Below are positions 23,795-39,491 of a DNA stretch of 64,000 nucleotides, one piece after another. The number at the start of each line of letters is the position of its first letter. Within the stretch, counting starts at the first letter, position 1. The stretch is from positions 17,261,506 to 17,325,505 of the forward strand of contig NC_092692.1 of NCBI RefSeq assembly GCF_964275005.1, written 5' to 3'. Source of the stretch: Diadema setosum. Taxonomy: Eukaryota > Echinodermata > Echinoidea > Diadematoida > Diadematidae. The position numbers and the translations under genes were made by a program. The notes below the pieces were generated by a model. It searched no databases, had not been told where the DNA came from, and was given only the letters and a program-made list of their open reading frames with translations.

Positions 23795-25220
23795 TGTTTT
23801 GTAATTTAATGTACATCCTGCTATCAAAACAAGAAGTAAAAAGGAAAACAAATTGCTGTTGTGGTAATGAAGGAAAACAACAGTCTCCGTCTTTTCATTG
23901 AAAGAGAAAATTGATATATCCAAAGGATGACTTCACAGTATTTCTTGGCTTTACTCTTTGAGGAAGTGTTATTTGTCATTCTGTTTTTAGGTGCACGATG
24001 TAATGAAGAAGCAAAACATCTTTTTCCGCAGTCAGGGACTTTGTCCGGAAAAGATAGAAACTGTGATGAGAAAATAAAGATAAACATATAAGTGTGTGTG
24101 AATTGTTGCTTAGAAACAATAAGCAGCCGTCTGTATCAAAGCAATGTGGTTATATAAAGCAAATGAGGCATAGGCCCTTTATAGAGCAATGGAAATGATT
24201 CATTTTTTGTATGATCTGTCATCAGGAAGCATTCTTTTGTGATTGAATGTCACATGGCCATGCACTATAACAATGAATTATTGCATGAAGAGTTAATATT
24301 GACCAGTGTTGACTAGGTTACTAGTATAGCAGCTGATACACATTCTAGCAGTATCACACACCTTGGTAGACTATTATACTGTACCCTCTTAGTGCTTAAT
24401 TTTCCCCTTCATACAATGTAGTTTCACCTCAGCTTGAGAGCCCTTGTAGTGAAATTAAACTGCACCTCAAAGTTACCTAGTGCCCGTGAGACATAATAGT
24501 TATACAGTATGTTATTTTGTTTATGAGTACACACAAGATCATGCACTGTCTGTGTCATAACAGAACATCCAGTTTGCATTTCTTTGATAAACTGAGATGA
24601 TCATGATCCTAGAGGGGGGAAAAGGACACCCACCTTTATGAGCAGTATTGACCATAGATAAGAGGCAGTGGCCAATTTTAGCAAGGACATCCACTTTCCC
24701 CTATGCTGTATCATTTGGAATAGATTATCAGGAGTATATCTTCATACTTAATGGTGAAAATTGATCATTTTTCCGTACTACTACTACTTTTGTACTTAAA
24801 ACAGCCTCCACCTAAGTTTTCAGGGTCTATAAATAATTCATCGCCATGGTTACTGTATTTCATACTTTGCAATTATAGCCCACCTCCCCCCCCCCCCCCC
24901 CAAACTTGTGTGGAAAGTGAGATCTTTCAGTTCTGATCCATGCATTCGCCATGTGGTGACGTGCAATTAGGACAGAAACAAAGAAAAGCGTATTTTTTGT
25001 GAAGATGCTGAATTTTATGTTATTGCAACCATACAATTCAAATTCATAGAACAGAAATGAAAGGGAAAACATAAAAGGTGCAAACATATAGAATACTACA
25101 GTAGTGCATGGTGGATGCATTGTAATGACTATCATCTAGGTCACAGGTGGCCATTCCAAAGGGCCAGAAGAAATGTGTCTGTCCAAAACTAAATTGTGTG
25201 TTTGTGGTTTGTGATGCTCC

Positions 25221-25313
<93 letters not shown>

Positions 25314-26580
25314 ACACCAGTCTTCCATGTCCGGAGAAATGTCTTCAGCTGCACATATGTGTAAACAAGTGCACAGTATTCTTCATTCAAATAGTTTGAC
25401 ACAAGTAGCCTTTTGTTCGCGATGGAATTCCCGTTTTGTTGAGGAGTTGCAGGCATTTGTGCATGACAAACATCTTTAGCATAGATTTGTGCTCGATCAG
25501 AAGCATTATAATGCGTGGTCTCGCATAGTTGGATGAGCGAGGGCTCATTCAAAGTCTCAGACTTCACAACAGTCTAGAAATTTAAAATTGTACCTATCCA
25601 ATGCCTGTGTACAATCATATTCATTTATAATATTTTCTATTTGTAGGAGGTTTATGTGAGGGATTATTAGTAGATAGTGAATACATTTAGACAAAAAGTA
25701 GTGTGTACATGCACAATGACTTCTGTGGTCTGAGCAGTAAGTTATGAAGGTCTCTGGTCATTGAAAATGTGATTGACCATGTGTTGTCATTGATTTTTTG
25801 TTGTTGTTGATGCTGAAGATGGAACATTTGAAATGAAGTGTTACTTACTTTCTTCCTCAAGGATAAGTATTTTAAAAAGAGAGAGAGAGTTGTACTTATT
25901 CATAAACTGTCTACTTATCTGGAATACCTGCTGAGATGTGTCGTGATCTGAAATTATGGCCTTTTTCATTTGTATGTCTTCTTTTTTGGATATATCAAAG
26001 ACAAATGTAAATACTTTGTATGTTAGCAAGTTATACTTGTAAGGAAGGCTTCTGTCCTTTCTTTATTTACATTACATGGTGTAGAGATGGTAAAATCTTA
26101 TTTTTTCTACATACGAGTCTTGTATATTTTAAGGGTAAATGAAAATCAGTGCCACAATAAATTTGTATACACAGAAGGCATTTATACTGTAACATCTATA
26201 ATGTCCAGCCCTTTTATTATTGTGTTATGTTGGAGGCCTGTGCTTGTACATGAATATGTTGTTTTGGCTGTGTCGAATGTGTCATGTGGGCTCGTTTTTC
26301 AAGTAGCCACTCACTTGCTCTATAAAAAAAAAAAAAAAGTGGCAATGTGTTTAATTATATCAATATCAAAGTGTGATCATACTTGATACTTGATACTGTT
26401 ATCCCTCTTGTAGCTCCAATAGCTATACCGGGTTGAACTACACATGTGTGTCATGTGTGTTGTCGGGAGGTGCTACAATGATGATCTCTATTTACAATAA
26501 AAATGTGCACTGTGCGAGTAAAATCTGACAAATGTATCACAAATCCCATTAAAAAAAAAAAAGATCACCAGATATTATTT
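23795..26580. other. Intergenic, no gene recognised
   Basis: Contains a C homopolymer at 24886-24901, a long AC microsatellite at 25224-25317 and an A run at 26324-26338. All long frames here are by-products of the AC repeat. Confidence 0.55.
25224..25317 (+). repeat. (AC)n microsatellite, about 94 bp
   Basis: An almost uninterrupted CA/AC dinucleotide run with one interruption near its right end (catacac). It yields poly-Thr-His and poly-Cys-Val frames on the two strands, which are not genes. Confidence 0.97.
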
Positions 26581-26589
26581 ATTACATAA

Positions 26590-27085
26590 TGACTGAAGAG
26601 ATCCTTGTCATTTGATTGGTTGTTTGACATTGATTATTCGGCCCATTTCACTATGACGTCATCATCCGTGCAATTGTGGTTCCATTTGCCGTGCAATTTT
26701 GGATCCATACGATCTGCTCCATTGCACGCTCACTGCGAGCCCGGCTTACTACGCGTATACGCTTGCGTGTACGTGTTCCAGTGTATGTATGCGACAGCGC
26801 GCTACTGATAATAACGTAAAGGCTAAAGCACTCAGTGAGCACTCTCGCGATCTCAGATTTTCTCGTTTCTAAATTAATAAAACATGAAAGGACAAGGATC
26901 TCTTTCAGGCGTTATATAAAACAAATAAATGTTTTTCATTCGTGCAATGGACAAAATATTTCATTCGGTGAAAGATGAAATGTTCGATCCATTTAACTCG
27001 GCTGCGCCTCGTTGAATGGATCATTTCATCTTTCACCTCATGAAATATTCTGTCCATTGCACTCATAAACATTCATTATTTGTAT
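26590..27085. mobile_element. Composite palindromic element
   Basis: There are two nested inverted structures. The outer pair is ctgaagagatccttgtc at 26591-26607 against ggacaaggatctctttcag at 26890-26908. The second is a hairpin from about 26910 to 27082, with gtgcaatggacaaaatattt facing aaatattctgtccattgcac and gatgaaatgttcgatccatt facing aatggatcatttcatctttc. The loop carries ctcggctgcgcctcg. No coding frame is convincing. Confidence 0.65.
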
Positions 27086-27683
27086 ACAGTTGTTGTGTCT
27101 AAGCTATTACTAACCTCTCTTTTAAGTTTCAGTTGGATTTTCATAATGATGATAATATAGTGATAATTGCACCAAATCCATTCTTTGGAGTGCTCTAAGG
27201 GCAAAAAGAATGAAAGAAAAGAAGGTTATAAGTAAAGAAATTACCAAAAAGTACATATAATACTCAAAAGGAGACATTGAACAAGTGAGTTTTTTAGACC
27301 ATTCATACTCACATTCTCATACCTCATCGGTGGACAGTGGACAAAAGCAACTTGAGAGAGAGAAAAAAAAATGGGTCCAAGCAACTTGTAAAAATGCAAC
27401 TTTCTACCCAATTATCTGCATGCTCCAAAATATTGGATTTAGATAAACAAAGGAAAACACTGTCAGGAAACACCCCAAAACACCAAATCAGCAAAGTTGT
27501 TCCAAATTGTACATTTTCATCCATTCTTAAAAATAATCCTGTGTGACTTTTGTGAGTTTTGTGATGCAGTTACATAATACTTCTATCAACTTACAAGTAG
27601 AGTACCTATGCATACAAACATATAATTATAAGCATACAACATACATAATACATGTAATATATATGTATATGTGTATATATGTG

Positions 27684-27759
<76 letters not shown>

Positions 27760-28584
27760 CATTTATAATACAGATTTATATCTAGAAATAAATAAATATA
27801 TATATAATATCAATCTTTCCTAATCTCTCATGTGTGTATGTGTATACATATATATATCTATATACACACCCATACACACACGTGAGAGAGAGATTGGGAG
27901 AGATTTAATGATGTATATCTACCTATGTATGAAGTTGGTAGAGGATGATATTGAACAATGTTTCATCATACCTGAATTATTGGAATTGTCACACCATATT
28001 TTCACATCAGCAGCTTTCAATTAACAGTGTACATTCACAAGGAATCTACACGTTAAGGCATTGATGAAAGAAATTTCTTTGCAGCGAGCTGTTTGTACTT
28101 CACCGTAATAAGTTGGTCTATGAATAGCTAATCTTCTTTAGGGTAGGCACTTGAAGTAGGCGTATTTGAGTATTTGGCAACCTTCCAGTATAAACATTCA
28201 AATAAAGAGACGTAGCTTTTTCAATTAGCATATCTATGGGACCTAAAGAGATGTAAAGCCAAAGGTTTCATTCCCTCAATAGCATTGGGGAAAAAAAAAG
28301 TTTGAATACTATGTTAGTGGCATTTGGTGATAGCAGTCTGATAGGGTTAAGACCCAGATGGCCCTATTTATTATTTTGTCATGTTACCCAAGGTAAAGGT
28401 TGAATGCGACATCTGATAGCATTCAAGCTCTTTAAATTCAAGATTCCGCTCAAAAAACAAAAACAAAATCAACATTATTCCATTGCCTTTATTATGAATG
28501 GTTCAACCTAAACTCCACTCCATGCTCCAGCTGGCCTCCTGGAATAATAATAACTTCTTTTTTTAAGTTCTCACTGGTAAATCC
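27086..28584. other. Intergenic with TA-rich microsatellite
   Basis: The main content is the (TA)n tract at 27655-27785. The rest is AT-rich and shows no gene. Confidence 0.5.
27655..27785 (+). repeat. (TA)n / (TATG)n microsatellite
   Basis: Runs of TA broken by tatg and tgtg units. The short frame seen here is poly-Ile-Tyr and not a gene. Confidence 0.95.
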
Positions 28585-28964
28585 TAAAAGGGAGGGTGTA
28601 GTCTTGGTTGAAATGGGGCTTCAGGTTTTCAATCTTCGTGAGATAATGAAAAACGTCTTTGATATGAAATATGAAAGAGCATACAGTTTCAAAAGGAATT
28701 CAGAACTTATTTGATGAAAATTGGTTTTGAAATGGCCAAGGTAATGACTGTATTAAAAGGTGGGACGCACCTTTTATTAGGACCGCTTTGTTTCACTTTG
28801 TTTTTGGATGTCTCAGCCATTTGAAAACAAATTTTCATTCAATAAACTTTGAATGTCTCTCAGAATTGTATGCTCTTTGATATTTCAAAAGTGGTTTCTA
28901 ATTATCTCACAAAAAGTTAAAGTCTGAATCTCCACCTGAACCAAAACTATACCATCCCTTTAAA
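28585..28964. mobile_element. Palindromic MITE, TTAAAGGG-ended family, copy B
   Basis: Starts aaaagggagggtgtagtctt and ends aaactataccatccctttaa. The diagnostic inner pair ggttttgaaatggcc and tctcagccatttgaaaac is present with gatgaaaattggtt, as in the copy at 1690-2100. Direct comparison of the two copies defines the family. Confidence 0.8.
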
Positions 28965-29682
28965 CCTCAATATGAATTTGATGGGATGGATGACATACCT
29001 TCTGTGAGAATTGATTTCATGGAAAAGAATTCAGTGAAGATTTGGGTGCATTCAAGATACCCGTCTTCAGAAGCACAATTTTCCTCTAGATGCATTGGCT
29101 CTCCTGTACACACACTCCTCCAGGTCTCACAAAGTATCAGAATGGAACATAATGAATATAGAAATATAATACTGTATACAAACAACAGATTTGACTAATG
29201 GATATACAGTTAAGTATGTCCTCCCACCCCCCCCCCCCAAAAAAAAAAGAAGAAGAATATGTATATATATATATATACAATCGGATTTCCGCATTGGTAA
29301 CTTTCAGTATGAATAAACTGTCTGAATCCTATTTCAGGGTCTAAAAATATAACATCTTACCTATATTTTGCAGAAAAACCCATTTAATTTGGTTCAGTGG
29401 TCACAGAGAATCGACTAAAAACATGCCATGGGTCTGTTTCTTCCAAGTGGATGCTCTTGGAACTGCATATCAATGTGTGAACTTAATGGACAGAACTTGG
29501 AGGGAAAGGATTCCTGACATGCTCTACAAAGATTCTCATTTTTCTTTGACCGCTGAAGCAAATCAGATGGGGTATTCTTAAAATTATCGTTGCAGAGGAC
29601 CGAGGGCCCCCATTGTAACTCTCTTTCTTTTTTTCTTTTTTTTTTTCTTTTTTTTTTTTTTTTGGGGGGGGGACATACAGTA

Positions 29683-29689
<7 letters not shown>

Positions 29690-29764
<75 letters not shown>

Positions 29765-29822
29765 CATATGTATATGTATATACATATATATATATATATA
29801 TATATACATTATATATATATAC

Positions 29823-29871
<49 letters not shown>

Positions 29872-29892
29872 ATATATTATATACATATATAT
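29690..29892 (+). repeat. (AAAT)n plus (TA)n microsatellite
   Basis: Begins with AAAT units from about 29690, passes into long (TA)n runs broken by catatgta and cattata, and ends directly at a TIR element. Confidence 0.95.
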
Positions 29893-30142
29893 ATGAAGAG
29901 TTTGTTTGCAAAAACCGATAAGTCCATATTTGTCAAATGGAGATATTTGCAATTAAAGGTCAAGAAATATAAAGAGAATAATAAGAAAATTTTGCTTCTT
30001 TTGACCATAATTTCAAAAATGTACCTTTATGTGTAGTGACCAATACATCATTTAAAAGGTATTATTTTATATTTTATGACAGATACCGTACTTCAAAATC
30101 TTCAAAAATGGACTTATCGGTTTTTGCAAACAAACTCTTCAT
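29893..30142. mobile_element. TIR element with perfect 35-bp ends, ATGAAGAGTTTG family
   Basis: The left end begins atgaagagtttgtttgcaaa and continues aaccgataagtccat; the right end is its exact inverted copy ending aacaaactcttcat. The body is AT-rich and non-coding. The element sits at the end of a TA repeat, so a TA target site is likely but cannot be proved. Confidence 0.92.
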
Positions 30143-30193
30143 ATAGAATGCTATTTGGTCCATTAAAAGGACATTCGTTAAAATCCTACTTAA

Positions 30194-30278
30194 CCCGTTG
30201 AAGATGTGTCCCGAGTACACTCGGGCAAGTGTCTATGGGAAATGCATGTTGTAGCAAAATCAGTCCATCCTAAACGGG
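30194..30278. mobile_element. TTAA-flanked MITE, 85 bp, intact copy
   Basis: TTAA occurs at 30190-30193 and 30279-30282. The ends are CCCGTTGAAGATG and its loose inverted partner catcctaaacggg. The inner palindrome cccgagtacactcggg is shared with the copy near 12250. The TTAA flanks suggest piggyBac-type mobilisation. Confidence 0.8.
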
Positions 30279-30282
30279 TTAA

Positions 30283-32055
30283 GCAGGACATTTCATAAAA
30301 AAAAAAAAATTTCAGATGAAAATGAAGGAAAATGATATATGATAATATAATTGTTCAGATACACTCTTCTGGAATTTTTAGAATCGGCAATCAGGGGGTC
30401 TATTCATCATATTCATTTCTTTTGTAAAGAGGGATCCTAACGAAACAAAAAATTTTTGTTTCTGAAAATGAAAGGAAATGATATAATCATGATGATACAG
30501 ATATGCTCTTCTGGAATTTTTACAATCGGCAAGAAGGAATGTCGTCTCATTGCCTCATTCTTTAATTCCCCAAATATACACACCTCAAAATTGAGTCTTC
30601 TAAAAGGCTTAAAAAGAGACTATAGGGGTTACTTGAGTTCTTTTACGGTTTATGAAGTCCTACACCTTCACTCACAAGTTGAGGTTTGTGGGTTTACAGA
30701 TTCTGTCACAGATGATGGGTCAAAACGTTAGCAGGACATGGGTTTGTCCACTCATGCACTGTTGATGTCCTTAATGATGAAGTTTTGTTGGTTTTGTGTT
30801 TTGTTTTGTTTAATACCCCAAATGTCCGCCTAATGGCACATGTACAAAAAAAAAAACAGGAAAAAGATAAAATATTATATGTACATATATTTATTTTTTT
30901 TCCTTTTTTTTTTAATCTCTGTGTGAGACCGATGATGTCAGAAGAAGATGCAAAGGAGATGTTTGTGTGTGTGCGCGTGTGTGTGTGTGTGGGGGGGGGG
31001 GGTGGGTAGGGGACAACACTTTTCCTCAAGATACCAGAGAAATGCCAGGCTTAAGACTGCCTCATGTAAGCAGGTACAACAGTGTGTGCTTGCAAAGGCT
31101 GGAGTGTATATAATATCATCATACTGTATTTATTTAGTTTTTTCTCCTTTTTTGAGGTTTTTTTTTGTGTGGCATAAACAAGGAAGTAACAAACTTAACT
31201 AGGAAAAATAAAAGAGTGATATTGGTCATGGCAACTATGTGTGGAAGTAAAGAAAAGGAAACGAACTTTTCGAAGCCTTGAATCCCATCCTAACATGAAG
31301 TGCACAGGAAGTGTACTCCCTGTGAAGACCAGACACAGGGAACTTTTTCTGTTATGGCTTCATTTCATTTTGCCAGAGAACAACTTCCTTCCTGCATGAA
31401 ATTTGTGTTGTTTGCTGCTAGCTGGATGGGAAGGACTAGTGATACGTGCCCACTGCTGGTCCAGATGGAGACACGGGCAATAAATTGATCAATATTCAAC
31501 AGGTCGCTTGACTTAATTCACATTCATGCTTAATTTCTATTTATTTCATTTTTTTTGGGGGGGGGGGGGGCTGAGGACCCAGTCATAAGATGCATGTGTA
31601 TATGACCCATGTTGTCCTCACCAAAACCTGTCAAAAATATAACTATAATATTTGCTAAGTGTGTCAACTGCACTCACATATACATTGCATCGTATAGTTA
31701 TAGCCACTTCATTTCAGAAAATAAATTTAAAAATTTAAAAATAAAAGAAGAAAAATATATGGTCTCTTGACACCAATAATCTCAAGGTCTAGTTTTTATC
31801 TTACAAAAGTTTAGTTCTGCAATTCTGTGATAGTTATTACAGCTTTGAACTAGCTACTGCACCACACAGTGCTCAGAATCTGGGCAGGAACTGGAGAGTG
31901 ACTGACCCATCATTAGAACCATCTTAACTTTGGAGATATCATTCAATATTACCAACAATATGCTCCACCATACCACCTTTTGCACTTTGGCTACCAAAAC
32001 ATGATGATCTCCTCTGGTCACAAACTCTGTTCGCAGACTAAAATTTCGCTGTTAC
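30283..32055. other. Intergenic, no gene recognised
   Basis: Contains a GT repeat followed by a G run (30963-31002), G homopolymer near 31557-31570 and T runs. An open frame with coding-like composition at 31300-31488 matches nothing known. Confidence 0.5.
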
Positions 32056-32656
32056 CATATCGTCGCCGGTCACACGAACTGACGAATCAGTCAATTTTTG
32101 GTCAAATTTTCGATTTTGAGATTTTCAATCATTTCGATAGTGGATATTCCATACTACATATCCTCAAATTCTCAGTGTGTAATTTTTATGTAGTTATCAC
32201 TTTTGTAGAAGTATGTAATTCCATTTGTGAAAATCATTTGTTTTCCCCATAGACGCGAGTGTTAAAACAATCAGGCGATTTGACGGTTCGGTGACCGCGC
32301 AATATGCGAACAGTGCGCGTACTATGTAATACATGTGTTGACAATGACAACGTTCAATGTACATGTACATATTGGACACACATGGAAAATGACAACATTC
32401 TTTGCAGACCGAAAATACATGCATGCAGCTCTTTGATGATTTTCCGCTATTTGTTAACAATAAAATTCGATAAAAACTTCACAAGTTCGAGCAAGAATTG
32501 AAGTGTGATGTACTACAAAAATAATTGGAAATTATAGACATGAAAGTGTAGCAACCATAAGTCAAAAATGGGTTAACTTCAAACGCGATTTTCTCAAATT
32601 GTCATTCTTACGCAAACCCGAGGGATTCGTCGGTTCGTGTGACCGGCGATGATATG
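32056..32656. mobile_element. Non-autonomous TIR element, CATATCGTCGCCGGTCACAC ends
   Basis: The left end CATATCGTCGCCGGTCACAC and the right end, reversed, CATATCATCGCCGGTCACAC continue as a 33-bp inverted repeat reaching gacgaatc with two differences. TAC stands on both sides (32053-32055, 32657-32659), a possible 3-bp target duplication. The 601-bp body has no long reading frame. Confidence 0.88.
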
Positions 32657-33142
32657 TACTATACCGTATAAGCTGTTATGTTCGCGTACAGATATTTTCG
32701 CAAATGGGGTCACAGACATTTTCACAATTTTGACCCAAATGCTGTAAGAGCACTACTGCCTGTCAATTTGAGAATTTTGAAATTCTGACAGGTGATTTGC
32801 AAAATTTGTGAAAATAACAGCTTATAAAGTAACTGCATCCCTTACTATGAACATTTCCCTCTTAGTTAAAAAAAAAAAGTATGGTTGATACACCAGCATG
32901 ATATACATGTACCATGCTTCAGACGCGAGACTATGCAGTTCAGCTATTCCAGACTTGAAGCATCATTCAGCAGTCAGACTGTAAAGAAAATCTAAATTTT
33001 TGTAGACTGCAAGTAGTATTCTCAAGAGAATCTCTTGAGCAGTTGGAAGTTCAAAGTGAATGGTTCTGTGGCTTGGTGTGAGATGGGAAAGTGTTCTCTT
33101 GGTATTTGTGTTGCTCTCAAGTGCTTTGCAATTGTCTGTGGT
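32657..33142. other. Intergenic, no gene recognised
   Basis: A small imperfect inverted pair (gctgttatgttcgcgtacag with aacagcttataaag) lies around 32668-32830. Nothing else was seen. Confidence 0.4.
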
Positions 33143-33750
33143 AGACCCCGTTTACAGTGCGGGGCCGGGCTCGGCCGCGGCTAGGCCGCGGCTCGGCCGC
33201 GGCCAAGTCCGGCCTCAATTGCGCGGCCGAGCCTCGCAATTTTGTCCGTTTACACTGCTGGGCTCGGCCGCGCTTTTGATTCAAACCTTTCAATATCTTG
33301 TCGTAGTGGCGCTCTGCTTGTAAACAAACGCAATTTCGTATTGTCTGGTTTTCAGACCCTTTGCCAACTGAATTCCGTGCCGACAGAGTCGCCGTACGGG
33401 CAAAGGCCTTTGCCGAAGGAAAACATCCTTTGCAGGACAAAACCACCTTAAACTATGCTAGTTTTCGACGTTGAGGGGGTTAATATCCTGATTAGCGAAA
33501 TATACAAGCAGAGGGTTTGGAAGCCAGACTAAAAGTGGCCGCGCAATTGGCCGCGCATTTGGCCCAGTTTGCGTTTACACCAAGAAAAGGCCGGGCTCGG
33601 CCGCGGCTGAGCCGCGGCCGAGCGAGAGCGAGGCCAAATGCGAGGCCAATTTTGGCCTCGCATTTGGCCTTTTGCGCGTTTACACTGAAGCGGGGCTGGG
33701 CAAGGCCGCGGCCGAGCCGCGGCCGAGCCTCGCACTGTAAACGGGGTCTT
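33143..33750. mobile_element. GC-rich TIR element, GACCCCGTTTACAGTGC ends
   Basis: The left end agaccccgtttacagtgc and the right end gcactgtaaacggggtct are exact inverted copies. Just inside them, strings of ggccgcggc and gcctcggcc form further nested palindromes, and the phrase cgtttacact occurs again as sub-terminal repeats. It is a GC island in an AT-rich desert. The Arg/Pro/Ala-rich frames inside are composition artefacts. Confidence 0.85.
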
Positions 33751-34030
33751 AGTCATACTGTATATAGAAACCTCTCACATTAGATGTTTGGTCAATTCCA
33801 GTTGTAGCAGGGATGCTCCTACCTCACTGGTACAACAGGAGATCACTGTATGATGAACTTTATTTGTTGCACAGACATCACACATGCATTGAATTACATG
33901 TACCTGTCAATCATTGCTATTATAAAAGTACTACATTGTCATACGATTAACAAGACAATGGAATGCACCGGTCCTCCCCCCAGACCAAGCATAATTTGCA
34001 TGTTTCCCGGCAATGTCTTTTGTTAAGCAT

Positions 34031-34186
34031 ACAAGTCAACCTCGCCCAAGTCGAATCTATTTTGGACTGAAGAAATATGCGTAGCTTCAGCTTGGAGAAC
34101 ATACGACTTACGAAGGATTAAAATCAATACAATACCAAGAGAAGAGGGCTGGAAAAGACCTTCGACTTAAGACAATTGACTTTATA
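34031..34186. mobile_element. Mariner-like MITE, copy 2, diverged
   Basis: Shows tacaagtcaacctcgcccaa at the left, then gtcgaatctattttggact, and ccttcgacttaagacaattg at the right. This is the same order of motifs as the inverted copy at 18253-18412. Confidence 0.65.
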
Positions 34187-34197
34187 TGAGATCGACT

Positions 34198-34326
34198 TAA
34201 AGGGATCGTATAGTTTTGGTCGAGACCTAATTTCAGGTTTCTAACATTTTTTTGGTGAGATAATGAGAAACCTCTTATGAATATGAAAGAGCATGTAATT
34301 CTACGAGGAAATTTTGTCATTCTAAT
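34198..34326 (+). mobile_element. Palindromic MITE, TTAAAGGG-ended family, half copy C
   Basis: Begins ttaaagggatcgtatagttt and carries ggtgagataatgagaaacct and gaaagagcatgtaattcta as in the complete copies, but lacks the second arm. It follows directly after the mariner-like MITE. Confidence 0.65.
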
Positions 34327-35640
34327 GTCGTGTTAATCACATTTTTACTTTAGCAATGACGAACAGATTACGTCACTGGCAGAATCTTGTTTCAGTGTAA
34401 GATGTTTTTGCAGGATGTAGAATTTGAGTCTGACAAATCTGAAGAAAAATACAACATACTAGAGGAGCAAAAAATGTATGAAATATATGGCACATACATG
34501 TACTTGGACATTCGCTTGGCCATGTAAGTAATTTTGAGGGCATCATGAATCGACACAAGTCAACATGTATTTGCATGATATAGTTCCGTTACCACTCCAA
34601 TGAGATTACATGTACTGTACTGTGAAACCAGAAATTTTCACATGCATGAAATTTTTGTGAATTTCACTAGGACCCACGATTTGTAGAACTGAAATGCACG
34701 CACAACTTCTTGTCTACACTATAAGCATTGAATGCCAGTAACAATACGCAAGAATTTCATGCCACGATATTTCTGGCTTTACAGTTCACCTACTGCCACT
34801 CAGGTAGGGCCTTGTCTTTTTGTTTGTTTGGTTGGTGGTTACAACAGTATTTTGTTTCTTTGGTTGGTTGGCTGGTTGTTATAACAGTATTTCGTGTGTG
34901 TGTGTGTGTGTGTGTGTGTTTGTTTGTTTGTTTTTGTTTATAAGTTAGAATGCAAAATAATGTAAAGACAACATTAATAATCCCACTTGTACCGTACAAA
35001 CTTTTTGAAGTGCAATTCCACATCATGTTCAAGTTGACTTTCAGAAAACGGTAAGATCAGATGAACAGAATGATACAGGTTTCATCAAAAGAAAAGTTAC
35101 TTCGATGTTTTACATGTTTTCAAGAACAGTGCTAACAGGAGTACTCTAGTCAAAACAAGTGGGGGTGATGTCTTGCTGTCACATAATTCGCCCACTGGTT
35201 CGTTTGCAAACATCACAAAAATGAAATCATGTTTTTGGACAGTTATTTCAGTACCTGCAACCCCTTTCCCTAACAATAAAAAAAGACTACGGTGGCAGGA
35301 TATTGCAAGACAAAAAGAATTTATGCCACGCATACATCTCATCTGTGTACAGGTCAATGGGAGAATTGTGAGGGGATGACATCAACTCTTCCAGGGTGGG
35401 TACGAAACTGCTCCAGATAACACTTTCATAAAAACATGTAAAACTTTAAAAATTTCATAACTTTTAAATTCAGTGCCCACATTCTGATGAAACCTCTACA
35501 ATTTGGTTAATCTGACTTTGCTGTATTTGTAAAATCCAACTTGAACATTGAAGTTGTAGAACTGCACTCCGATTACAATCATAATAAAGCTGCATGGAAA
35601 AAGGACAAAAGAACAAGACTAATGCAACAACCGCCATTCT
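34327..35640. other. Intergenic, no gene recognised
   Basis: Holds a GT microsatellite near 34894-34920 passing into GTTT units. No convincing exon was seen. Confidence 0.45.
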
Positions 35641-35650
35641 TTTTCACGTT

Positions 35651-35755
35651 TTTAATTTACTTTTTCACTGAAGCAAACTTCACATTTTTTCTAGACTGGT
35701 TCGAATGTACTTTTTCACTGAAGCAAAACTTCACATTTTTTCTAGACTGGTTCGA
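35651..35755 (+). repeat. Tandem duplication, about 52-bp unit
   Basis: The phrase tactttttcactgaagcaaa followed by acttcacattttttctagac and tggttcga occurs twice in a row, with a one-base length difference. It is a recent local duplication. Confidence 0.9.
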
Positions 35756-35962
35756 CAAGCTGGATGGTGGTTTCAACAGCTAAAGAGTTACAGAAGAGAT
35801 GTGTAATTCAGTGAACTTGCCTCCCATAGGCAATGGAGATGGAATGGGTTTAATTCAGAGGAATGCCCTTTACTTTGATGAGGCTGTTGGGAAGTACAGC
35901 GGAGTTCAGTACTAGAAAGCATGAAGTTTAAGCGTGCATTGTGATGTCATAGGCATTAACTT

Positions 35963-36059
35963 GTTTCATCATCATGTATCAAGCCTGTTTCCATCTCGAA
36001 TAGTTGCGTTGGTGTGGTGGTGGAAAAGAAAAAAAGCTTGATACACAGGATGATGAAAC
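35963..36059 (-). other. Inverted repeat downstream of the RPS2 stop codon
   Basis: The left arm gtttcatcatcatgtatcaa continues gc (35963-35984) and the right arm is its inverted copy with a 2-nt insertion (36036-36059). The loop is about 50 nt. It begins some 120 nt past the RPS2 stop on the minus strand, so it could lie in the 3' UTR or just beyond it. No AATAAA was found in between. Confidence 0.6.
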
Positions 36060-36179
36060 CATCATGGCGGGACAGGGGGAAAAGCCCCTACAAAGCTGTG
36101 ATGGAAAGCTTGGACTAAGATCCAGGTCCTGCCATGAAGGTCCTGGGCTAACTTTGGCCCTATTGTGTGGACTCTCTCT

Positions 36180-39491
<3,312 letters not shown>

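Noticed and set aside
25044-25567. Frames rich in Cys-Val or Thr-His
   Set aside because: Products of the AC microsatellite.
33060-33783. Arg/Pro/Ala-rich frames on both strands
   Set aside because: They arise from ggccgcggc repeats in a TIR element.
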